Assembly (NCBI RefSeq): GCF_014199985.1
Contig: NZ_JACHOS010000006.1
Coordinates: forward strand, 241,825-305,824
Reading direction: 5' to 3'
Length of the DNA stretch: 64,000 nucleotides
From: Methylorubrum rhodesianum
GTDB lineage: Bacteria > Pseudomonadota > Alphaproteobacteria > Rhizobiales > Beijerinckiaceae
Position 1 is the first letter of the stretch. Every line of letters starts with the position of its first letter. The notes beneath the pieces were generated by a model. That model had not been told where the DNA came from. It saw only the letters and a program-made list of their open reading frames with translations, and did not search any database. Shown here piece after piece: positions 57,879-64,000 of this stretch. A program made the translations under genes and the position numbers.

Positions 57879-57907
57879 TCGCGGCCAATAAGGCTGCCGA
57901 CGAGACC

Positions 57908-57947
57908 TCGAAGCCGCCGTCCGACTTTGATCGGGCGGCGGCCTCGA
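57908..57947 (+). terminator. Hairpin terminator candidate after the giant gene
   Basis: Two 17-nt arms (57908-57924 and 57931-57947) pair around the loop CTTTGA with one A-C mismatch and one G-T wobble, starting 30 nt after the giant gene's stop. The stem is followed by TCATTG rather than a long T-run. The position strongly suggests transcript termination or 3'-end protection of the 45-kb message. Confidence 0.6.
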
Positions 57948-58050
57948 TCATTGTCGTGGATGCAACTCGGACGGTTCGGCCACGGCGATCGCCGCCGAAA
58001 CCAGTCTGTGGGTCGAGGATCGCCGGAGTCCGGGCGAGGGGATGGGGGCG

Positions 58051-58866
58051 ATGCCGTTTCTGCAAACGATCTTGATCGACGCCGCCGAGACCTCGACCCA
58101 TGCCGATGCGCTGACGCGGCTGCGCGAGGATGCGGTTCAGGCCGTCGTCATCCGCAACGTTCTAACGCCTGCCGAATGCGCGTCGATCGTCGCCGACCTC
58201 GAGGTCAACCAGCAGGGCTTCCCTACGACCTCGTTCCCAGCGCCGTTCCGGTCGCACTTCTATGGGATGAACCTGAACCTCGCGGATCCGGATCTACGCG
58301 CCTACTTCGACATGGCGCCCGGTTTCACGCGCAGCCTCGGGGAGCTGATGGCGCCATGGGGCGGGTTCGAGACCCGCATTCTCGCACTGCTCTCGCGCCT
58401 CGATGGCGGGCGGCCCTACGTCCCGCCCACCCTGCATGATGGGCGGACCTACATGGCCACGACCCTGCGCTCGCATCACGAGGGCGGCTACATCCCACCG
58501 CATTTCGACAACGAACAGAAGAACCGCCCGAGCTACCGCCACCTCGAGAGCGTGGTGGAGGGCGACATCTTCTCCTTCGTGTTGACCCTATCGAAGGCCG
58601 AGCGCGGCGGGATGCTCGAAGTCTTCGACGCCAAGGCGGAGGCGTGGTCGGGCCGGTTCCAGAATCGCGATCGCCTGACAGAAAAGCCGGACCTCGCGCG
58701 CTTTGCCCGCCACGCCTTCGACGTCGAGGCCGGGACCATCGTGCTCCTGCGCTCGGGCCGCTTCCTCCATCAGGTCACGCCGGTGGAAGGCGCCCGCCTG
58801 CGCTGGACCGCCTGCTCCTTCATGGCCCGATCCCGCACCGGTGACGCCGTCCATTGCTGGGGTTAG
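58051..58866 (+). CDS. 2-oxoglutarate/Fe(II)-dependent oxygenase
   Basis: A 271-residue protein from the ATG at 58051, preferred over an ATG at 58042 because GAGGGG then sits at a proper distance. The metal site is visible as HFD (H151, D153) in GGYIPPHFDNEQ and distal H240 in FLHQVTPVEG. R251 in ARLRWT is placed to bind the 2-oxoglutarate carboxylate. These enzymes hydroxylate or otherwise oxidise amino acids, peptides or natural products; the substrate here is not known. It opens the right-hand operon, with the next gene starting 4 nt after its stop. Confidence 0.85.
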   Translation: MPFLQTILIDAAETSTHADALTRLREDAVQAVVIRNVLTPAECASIVADLEVNQQGFPTTSFPAPFRSHFYGMNLNLADPDLRAYFDMAPGFTRSLGELMAPWGGFETRILALLSRLDGGRPYVPPTLHDGRTYMATTLRSHHEGGYIPPHFDNEQKNRPSYRHLESVVEGDIFSFVLTLSKAERGGMLEVFDAKAEAWSGRFQNRDRLTEKPDLARFARHAFDVEAGTIVLLRSGRFLHQVTPVEGARLRWTACSFMARSRTGDAVHCWG

Positions 58867-58870
58867 GCGG

Positions 58871-59662
58871 GTGGCGCGGATTCCCGCCTATCTCGATGCG
58901 TTCCTCGCGGCGGTCGCGGAGGGTGCTGCGATCGATCATGTCCATCTCGGCCACTGGGACGAACCAGAGGCGATCGGTCCGGTAAGGGCGCGGGCGGGTT
59001 TCGCAGGGGCACAGGAACGGTTGAGCGCGGCGCTCGTCGCGTGGCTCGACCTCGCGCCGGAACACCGCGTGCTCGATGTCGGCTGCGGCTTCGGCGGCAC
59101 CCTGCGGGCGATCCGGCGGAGCGATCCCAAGGTGGCGGTGATCGGGCTCAACCTCGATCCGCGCCAACTCGCGGTCGGACTTCGCTATGACGACCGGCCG
59201 CGCAACGCTGCCTGGGTCGCGGGCGATGCCTGCCGCCTACCTTTCGCGGGAGCCGCGTTCGATCGGCTCCTCTGCGTCGAGGCGGCGTTCCACTTTGCCT
59301 CCCGGCGCGCCTTCTTCGGCGAGGCGCAGCGCGTCCTGACCCGGAAGGGGGTTCTCGTGATGAGCGACATTGTTCTCACCCGACCGCCGCTGCCGCCGGA
59401 GCGGGTCGCGCTGTTCGCGGATGGACTTGAGGACGCCTTCGGCCCCTGGCCCGCCAAATGGGCAGGTATTGACGCGATCCGCCGCGATGCGGAGGCCGTC
59501 GGCTTCAGCCTACGGGTCACCGACGCAACCGCGAACACCGAGCCGAGTTTTTACACTATCGGCCTGGATCGAGGCGGCAGGCCGACCGGCGGCGCCCTCT
59601 TGCGAGAACTGCACCGACTCGGTTGCCTGCACTACCTCCATCTCCGCCTGGACAAGCGATGA
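58871..59662 (+). CDS. SAM-dependent methyltransferase (class I)
   Basis: A 263-residue protein from a GTG at 58871, with a GGCGG-type site just before it, 4 nt after the oxygenase stop. A longer frame from 58703 lies inside the oxygenase gene and is rejected. Motif I is VLDVGCGFGG at residues 67-76, followed by VIGLNLDPRQL and a GDACRLPFAGAAFDRLLCVE stretch, the usual SAM-binding order. EAQRVLTRKGVLVMSD matches the post-motif III region. It resembles small-molecule C-, N- or O-methyltransferases; the acceptor is unknown. Confidence 0.85.
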   Translation: MARIPAYLDAFLAAVAEGAAIDHVHLGHWDEPEAIGPVRARAGFAGAQERLSAALVAWLDLAPEHRVLDVGCGFGGTLRAIRRSDPKVAVIGLNLDPRQLAVGLRYDDRPRNAAWVAGDACRLPFAGAAFDRLLCVEAAFHFASRRAFFGEAQRVLTRKGVLVMSDIVLTRPPLPPERVALFADGLEDAFGPWPAKWAGIDAIRRDAEAVGFSLRVTDATANTEPSFYTIGLDRGGRPTGGALLRELHRLGCLHYLHLRLDKR

Positions 59663-59850
59663 CGCGAGCCGAGCCTCCCGATGATGAAGTCGGGCGCAGG
59701 GAGCGGGTCATCGCGACCGCCAAGCCCGATGTCGGAGACAGGATCGGCGCGCGTCGGTCGGATCATGCAAGCTTTGCCGAGGCCTTGGATTCGCTTCTCT
59801 CCCGCCTGCTCGCATCAACGCTGTCCCCATCCCCGCGAAGCCATGTCTGA
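59659..59850 (+). CDS. Possible 63-residue protein between methyltransferase and radical SAM genes
   Basis: The frame begins at an ATGA that overlaps the methyltransferase stop and ends by overlapping the start of the next gene (ATG 59843), so it fills the gap exactly as a coupled gene would. The sequence is charged at the start (MTRAEPPDDEVGRRERVIA) and ends Ser/Leu-rich (SLLSRLLASTLSPSPRSHV). I recognise no family. It could be a small partner, a peptide substrate or a chance frame. Confidence 0.35.
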   Translation: MTRAEPPDDEVGRRERVIATAKPDVGDRIGARRSDHASFAEALDSLLSRLLASTLSPSPRSHV

Positions 59851-61222
59851 ATCGTCCGCCCCCGCGCATCGACGCATCGCCCTCGTGTGCATGACGCCTC
59901 GCCCCGATGCGCAGGAACTCGGCGAGTTGCGGCTGCCGAGCTACGGCATCCGGCGCATCCACGCGGCTCTGCTCGGCGACCCCGATTTCGCCGACGCTAC
60001 CGTGAGGCTGTTCGACCGCCGCACTGCCGACATCGAGGCCTACGTCGCCGACATCCTGGACTTCGAGCCCGATCTCGTCGGCTTCTCGATCTATGTCTGG
60101 TCGGCGCCGGCCATGATCGCAGTGGCGCGGGCCCTGCGGGCGCGGTGCCCCTCGCTCGCGATCGTCTTCGGCGGCCCCTCGGCGCGATCCGCCTTCTTCG
60201 ACCTCGAACCTTACCGCCCGGCCCACGCCTATCTCGACGCCGTGGTCGAGGGCGACGGCGAGGAAATCATTTGCGAGATTGCCCGGCTGCCCCATTTCGA
60301 CCGGTCGGCCTGGGAGCGGGTGTGCGGTTTGACGCTGCCAACCGCGACCGGCTGGCTGCGCACCGAGCGGCGCCCGCCCATCGCCGCCCTCGACCGGATT
60401 GTTTCGCCCTACGCCCATGGTCTGATGCCGCAGGGCGGCGTGGCTTATCTGGAGAGCTTCCGCGGCTGCCCGCTCTCCTGCCGCTTCTGCGAGTGGGGCA
60501 CAAAGGAGAACAGCAAAGCCGCCTTCTCGGCCGATTACATCGCCCGCGAGCTCGATGCCTTCCGCACCCTCGCTGCGCCGGCGGTGTTCCTGCTCGATGC
60601 CGGCCTCAACCTAAATATTGTCGCCTTCCGCAATCTCCGGCTCGCTGCCCAGCGCTCGGGCTTCCTCAAGGAAACCCTGCTCTGGGCGGAAATCTACCCC
60701 TCAGTCGTGCGCGACGAGCACCTCGCCTTCATCGAGGAGATCGGCACTGCCTATCTCGGTGTCGGGATGCAGTCGATGGACCCGGCGGTGCTGCGCCTGC
60801 ACGATCGCCCCTCGGACTCGCCCCGTTTCGAGGCGGCAGTACGGGCGCTGGCGCGCATCACCAATATCGAGCTGCAGATCATCGCCGTGCTGCCCGGCGA
60901 CACGCCGGAGGGGTTCTTCCGCACCCTCGACTACGCCCTGTCGCTGCCTGCGAGCGTCCGGGTGTATCACTGCCTCGTTTTGCCCGACGCGCTGCTGACC
61001 CGCAGCCGGCCCGAGTGGAACGTCCGCTTCGACCCGCAGACGCTGACGATGTGCTCCTGCGAGGGGTGGAGCGAGGAGGCGGTGGCGCACACCCGCGCGG
61101 AGCTGCGCCGCAGGGCGCTCGCTGCTGGCGGCAAGGCCGGTGAGTTCTGGTGGACGTTCCCCCGCCAGCCCGAGCGCGTCTCCCAAGCCCGCGCTTCGTG
61201 GCGGCAGGCCGCGGCGCGATGA
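59843..61222 (+). CDS. Radical SAM enzyme with cobalamin-binding-like N-terminal domain (copy 1)
   Basis: A 459-residue protein from the ATG at 59843 (GAAG upstream). The N-terminal ~200 residues look like a B12-binding Rossmann domain (FEPDLVGFSIYVWSAPAMI, IVFGGPSARS), though the classical DxHxxG motif is not evident. The cluster motif CPLSCRFC gives C209, C213 and C216, followed by EWGT. YLGVGMQSMDPAVLR and a QIIAVLPGDTPEGF stretch are typical of the barrel. B12-dependent radical SAM enzymes methylate or rearrange unactivated carbons in peptides and antibiotics. The next gene is a paralogue whose start overlaps this stop. Confidence 0.85.
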   Translation: MSESSAPAHRRIALVCMTPRPDAQELGELRLPSYGIRRIHAALLGDPDFADATVRLFDRRTADIEAYVADILDFEPDLVGFSIYVWSAPAMIAVARALRARCPSLAIVFGGPSARSAFFDLEPYRPAHAYLDAVVEGDGEEIICEIARLPHFDRSAWERVCGLTLPTATGWLRTERRPPIAALDRIVSPYAHGLMPQGGVAYLESFRGCPLSCRFCEWGTKENSKAAFSADYIARELDAFRTLAAPAVFLLDAGLNLNIVAFRNLRLAAQRSGFLKETLLWAEIYPSVVRDEHLAFIEEIGTAYLGVGMQSMDPAVLRLHDRPSDSPRFEAAVRALARITNIELQIIAVLPGDTPEGFFRTLDYALSLPASVRVYHCLVLPDALLTRSRPEWNVRFDPQTLTMCSCEGWSEEAVAHTRAELRRRALAAGGKAGEFWWTFPRQPERVSQARASWRQAAAR

Positions 61223-62532
61223 GCGCCGTCCGCTCCGGCCTGCGCATCGCGCTGGTGGCGCAGTATCCGGAGCGCGATCCGGCGATGCCGAGCTTCGTCC
61301 CCAATCTCGGCCTGCGCATGGTCGAGGCCACCCTGCGCGTCGCCGCCTTTCCCGGCCTCGTCTGCCGGGTCTGGGATCTGGCCGGCGGTGACGCCGAGCG
61401 GGTCGCCCGCGAGATCGTCACCTTCGATCCCGACATCGTCGGCTTCTCGGCCTATCTCTGGTCGCTGCCCTTCCTCTGCCGCGTGGCCGCGCTGATCAAG
61501 GCGGACGATCCGGCCCGGCTCGTCGTCTTCGGCGGCCCCTCGGCCCGGCCGGTCATGTTCGCGCGCCCGCCCTTCCGAGCGGCGGCGGACGACATCGACG
61601 TGCTCGTCATCAACGAGGGCGAGGAGACCTTCCTCGAGATCGTGGCGCTCGACCACCGGACGCCATCGGCGCTCGCTGCGCTGCGCGGCGTCGCAGTCCG
61701 CGACGGCGAGGGCTGGCGCGAGACCCCAGCGCGGCCGCTGGCCAATCTCGACAGCCTCGCCTCGCCCTACGCGCTGAACCTCGTGCAGCACGGTGGCCTC
61801 GGCGTGCTCCAGACCTATCGGGGCTGTCCCTTCACCTGCTCGTTCTGCGAGTGGGGAACGATGGAATCGCCCAAGCGCGTGCGCGCCGTCACTCACCTGA
61901 CGCGGGAGTTCGAGGCCATCGCCGGCCACGATGTCTACGCGGCGCTTCTCGTCGATGCCGGGCTGAATCTCAACCGCAACGCCTTCCTCAACCTTCGGCA
62001 GGCGGCCGAGGAGAGCGGCTTCTTCGAGCGTCGCGGGCTGATCTGCGAGGTCTATCCGGCGGCGGTGCGCCAGGAGCATCTCGATTTTCTGGCCACCGTC
62101 AGCAACGCCTATGTCGGCATCGGCCTGCAGAGCTTCGACAACGCGGTGTTGGCCCATGTCGACCGCACCTATGACGAGCGGCGCTTCGACGAGACCTTCG
62201 CTAGGCTCGACGCGGTGGCGAGCCTCGCCGTCGAGATCATCCTCGGCCTGCCTGGCGACAATCCCGAAACCTTCCGCCGCAACTTCGAGCGAGCCCGGCG
62301 GCTGCCCTGCGCGCTCCGAGTCTATCACTGCGTCGTGCTGCCCTCGGGCCTGATGGTGCGCTCGCCCCCCGAGCACCGCCTCGACTACGATCCGGTTTCC
62401 TTGAAGATGATCTCCTGCACCGGCTGGAGCGAGGCCGCCCTCGCGTCGGAGTGCCGCTTCCTAACGCGGCAGGCCACGCTCCAGAGCGGGCGCGCGGGCG
62501 AGTTCTTCTGGACGTTCCCGCCGCCCCGGTGA
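61219..62532 (+). CDS. Radical SAM enzyme with cobalamin-binding-like N-terminal domain (copy 2)
   Basis: A 437-residue protein from an ATGA overlapping the preceding stop. The order matches copy 1: FDPDIVGFSAYLWSLPFL and VVFGGPSARP in the B12-like domain, then CPFTCSFCEWGT (C203, C207, C210), DAGLNLNRNAFLNLRQAAE, YVGIGLQSFDNAVL and IILGLPGDNPETFRR. Both end in GEFFWTFP / GEFWWTFP, so they are ancient paralogues that probably act in series or together. The N-terminus (RIALVAQYPERDPAMPSFVP) differs from copy 1. The reaction is unknown. Confidence 0.85.
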   Translation: MSAVRSGLRIALVAQYPERDPAMPSFVPNLGLRMVEATLRVAAFPGLVCRVWDLAGGDAERVAREIVTFDPDIVGFSAYLWSLPFLCRVAALIKADDPARLVVFGGPSARPVMFARPPFRAAADDIDVLVINEGEETFLEIVALDHRTPSALAALRGVAVRDGEGWRETPARPLANLDSLASPYALNLVQHGGLGVLQTYRGCPFTCSFCEWGTMESPKRVRAVTHLTREFEAIAGHDVYAALLVDAGLNLNRNAFLNLRQAAEESGFFERRGLICEVYPAAVRQEHLDFLATVSNAYVGIGLQSFDNAVLAHVDRTYDERRFDETFARLDAVASLAVEIILGLPGDNPETFRRNFERARRLPCALRVYHCVVLPSGLMVRSPPEHRLDYDPVSLKMISCTGWSEAALASECRFLTRQATLQSGRAGEFFWTFPPPR

Positions 62533-62538
62533 GTGCAG

Positions 62539-62691
62539 TCAGCTCGCTTCGAAGCTCGTCCAGAGCCCGGTGTCGAATCGTTCCAGCACGGTTGCGCTCA
62601 GAAGCCAGCGCCCGGGATTGTCGGCCACGAAAGCAATCTGGGCGCTGCGCTCTTCCGGGATCTGCACCGTGTCGAGCCAGTGTGTGTCGTG
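62539..62691 (-). pseudogene. Degenerate multicopper-oxidase C-terminal fragment
   Basis: The minus-strand frame ends in 50 residues that match the C-terminal signature of multicopper oxidases: THWLDTVQIP, then QIAFVADNPGRWLL, then LERFDTGLWTSFE and a stop. At the copper site, where the family has HCH and a following His (LLHCHVLEH), this copy reads LLSATVLER, so the ligands are lost. The upstream part of such a gene is missing; the forward-strand small membrane gene occupies that place. It is a remnant, probably left at a rearrangement or insertion junction near 62691. Confidence 0.7.
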
Positions 62692-63210
62692 TCGCCCGTT
62701 CTCGCCGCTGAGATCGCCACCGTCGGCGACAAGGCGGTGATCGCACCCTGGGGCAACTGGCTCGTCGCGCTCGCTGTGTCCCTGCGCGAGCCGATCCTGA
62801 CCATCCTCATCCCGATCATCGCCGGCTACGTCATCCAGGCCATCCGCGAGGTCTACCCGTGGGCGACCCTGTTCCTCTCGCAGCGGCGCGTCGAGATGAT
62901 GCTCGAGGCGGTCGTCAGCTTCGGTCTGAACGCGGTCCAGGGCGCGGCCAAGGGCAAGACCCTGTCGGCCAATGTGGCGGTGCCGGTGATCGCCAAGGGC
63001 ACGCAGTACGTCATCGACACGGCCCCGCCGGCAGTCATCAAGGCGGCCGGCGGTCCGGATGGGATCGCAGCCCGCATGTTCCGCAAGCTCAATCTCGACG
63101 ACCATGCCAGCGAGCAGAACGTGCTGATCCCGGCGCTCGACCGGATCGGCGGCTTTGCCCCGCCGTCTGCCGACGAGTTGCGGCAAGCGGACGAGATGGT
63201 TCGGCGCTGA
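62689..63210 (+). CDS. Small membrane protein, holin-like in layout
   Basis: The open frame extends back to 62533, but the first ~52 codons are antisense to the multicopper-oxidase remnant. I therefore place the start at the GTG at 62689 or slightly later (another GTG at 62737); no good ribosome binding site is visible. The product (~173 residues) has one clear membrane segment (EPILTILIPIIAGYVIQAI) and a long helical, Ala/Val-rich C-terminus (AVPVIAKGTQYVIDTAPPAV). This layout recalls LL-H-type phage holins, but the match is only by eye. It is followed by two more small membrane proteins. Confidence 0.55.
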   Translation: MSPVLAAEIATVGDKAVIAPWGNWLVALAVSLREPILTILIPIIAGYVIQAIREVYPWATLFLSQRRVEMMLEAVVSFGLNAVQGAAKGKTLSANVAVPVIAKGTQYVIDTAPPAVIKAAGGPDGIAARMFRKLNLDDHASEQNVLIPALDRIGGFAPPSADELRQADEMVRR

Positions 63211-63257
63211 GCATGCCCTACACCGCACGGACGGAACGAATCGGAAAGGGCAAGCGG

Positions 63258-63770
63258 ATGCTGGTCTATGATCCCGATCCCGCCATCAACGAGCGGATCC
63301 ACCGTGCGGTCCGCTACGGACAGACCCGCTGGGCTGAAATCTGGCTCTCGCTGATCGCCGTCGCCGTCGGCCTCGTGCTGGTCGCGCCGACCAACACCTT
63401 CGGCAACGAGAGCTTCCGTGTCATCGCCTCGGTCATCAGCGAGTGGAAGGCCGGCGCGCTGTGCCTGTTCTTCGGCTCCGTCCGTCTCCTAGCGCTCTGG
63501 GTGAACGGGCGGCGCGGGCGCGAGACCTCGCTCATCCGCCCCCTGGGCTGCCTCGGCGGCTTCGTGTTCTGGCTCGCGATCGCCCTCGGCTTCCTGCTCA
63601 CCGCGCCGCCCATCACGACGGGCGTCGCCGTCTACACCATCCTCGCCTTCGCCGAGCTGCACGCCTCTGGACGCGCGGCCAGCGACATGGCGGCGGAAGA
63701 CACGTTCGGGTTCAGAGCACGCAGGAGGCAGAACGGTGGCGGCAGTTCACGATCCTCTTCCGCAGCTTGA
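63258..63770 (+). CDS. Small polytopic membrane protein, phage-like neighbourhood
   Basis: Read from the ATG at 63258, which has GGAAAGGG about 7 nt upstream, this gives 170 residues; an ATG at 63213 without such a site is an alternative. Three or four hydrophobic segments are visible (LSLIAVAVGLVLVAP, ALCLFFGSVRLLALWV, GGFVFWLAIALGFLL, TTGVAVYTILAFAEL), with a basic, Ser-rich tail. I do not recognise the family. It overlaps the next gene. Confidence 0.6.
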   Translation: MLVYDPDPAINERIHRAVRYGQTRWAEIWLSLIAVAVGLVLVAPTNTFGNESFRVIASVISEWKAGALCLFFGSVRLLALWVNGRRGRETSLIRPLGCLGGFVFWLAIALGFLLTAPPITTGVAVYTILAFAELHASGRAASDMAAEDTFGFRARRRQNGGGSSRSSSAA

Positions 63771-64000
63771 TACCTGGCCCGCGATCATCGTCGCGGTCAG
63801 CGCCGCAGCCGCCGCCCTCCTCGTCCCGCAGACCGGCTTCCTGATGACCTTCTTCGACTACCGCATCGAGACGCAGAAGGCGGAGGCGCTGAAGCCAGAG
63901 GTAGAGCGGGACGTGGCGCAGGTGGCTGGCACAGCGCTGTTCGACAGCATGGCGGTGGTCGACCTCACCGCGGCGATCAAGGATCTGACCGTGGCGATCC
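63736..64000 (+). CDS. Small single-span membrane protein, cut by the window end
   Basis: A GTG at 63736 follows the strong site AGGAGG (63723-63728) by 7 nt, inside the end of the previous gene but in another frame. The 88 visible codons give an N-terminal hydrophobic segment (PAIIVAVSAAAAALLVPQ), FFDYRIETQKAEALKPEVER and a C-terminal helix ending at LTAAIKDLTVAI. The frame is still open at the edge. It completes a run of three small membrane genes that may be phage-derived. Confidence 0.6.
   Translation, partial: MAAVHDPLPQLDTWPAIIVAVSAAAAALLVPQTGFLMTFFDYRIETQKAEALKPEVERDVAQVAGTALFDSMAVVDLTAAIKDLTVAI

Noticed and set aside
12462..57878. Giant frame as an assembly or annotation artefact
   Set aside because: No stop in 15138 codons, coherent domain order, a good ribosome binding site and a terminator hairpin argue for a real gene, although repeat copy number could still be misassembled.
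62533..62688. N-terminal extension of the small holin-like gene back to 62533
   Set aside because: Those codons are antisense to the multicopper-oxidase remnant and encode no coherent sequence.

Overview
The window looks like chromosome or megaplasmid DNA of a GC-rich alphaproteobacterium, most likely Methylobacterium or Methylorubrum. This rests on base composition, GC-rich codon use and gene families. It also fits my recollection that M. extorquens AM1 carries a single gene of about 47.5 kb for a repeat-rich protein of about 15.8 thousand residues; I cannot search to confirm the relationship. No rRNA, tRNA, CRISPR array or insertion sequence was seen.

Left flank, minus strand (1-3206): a DUF3467-type small protein, a GAF-HlyD-type membrane fusion protein and a PqqD-like/M50 membrane metalloprotease that runs off the window. 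A strong hairpin lies between the first two. This looks like part of an export or envelope-stress module. No ABC exporter or TolC-like gene is inside the window.

Left tailoring operon, plus strand (3568-9527): an O-methyltransferase, a P-loop kinase-like protein, a flavin-dependent halogenase-like protein with an extra C-terminal domain, an unrecognised protein and a radical SAM enzyme. The genes overlap or nearly touch. A convergent AraC-family regulator follows (9625-10629), then an AT-rich regulatory stretch with ATTGGAA repeats and a 22-codon reading frame with a strong ribosome binding site, then a SapC-family gene (11488-12288).

Centre (12462-57878): one uninterrupted reading frame of 15138 codons. 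It has an N-terminal LEPR-XLL motif; a long beta-solenoid-like section with a super-repeat of about 271 residues and inserted modules; alpha-helical inserts; filamentous-haemagglutinin-like and Calx-beta-like parts; a large block of RTX-like repeats (56 units by my count) with exact 342, 351 and 522 nt higher-order periods; and a C-terminal region of scattered canonical RTX nonapeptides. It is predicted to be a secreted or surface calcium-binding adhesin or matrix protein. A strong hairpin terminator follows.

Right tailoring operon, plus strand (58051-62532): a 2-oxoglutarate/Fe(II) oxygenase, a SAM methyltransferase, a possible 63-residue protein and two tandem paralogous radical SAM enzymes with cobalamin-binding-like N-termini. 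Next comes a broken multicopper-oxidase C-terminus on the minus strand (62539-62691), abutting three small membrane-protein genes of phage-like appearance (62689 to the window end).

The notable picture is a giant exoprotein gene bracketed on both sides by peptide- or small-molecule-modifying enzymes (halogenase, three radical SAM enzymes, oxygenase, two methyltransferases), with a PqqD/M50 and HlyD-like membrane module nearby. Whether these act on the giant protein, on a separate peptide or on a small molecule cannot be settled from sequence alone.
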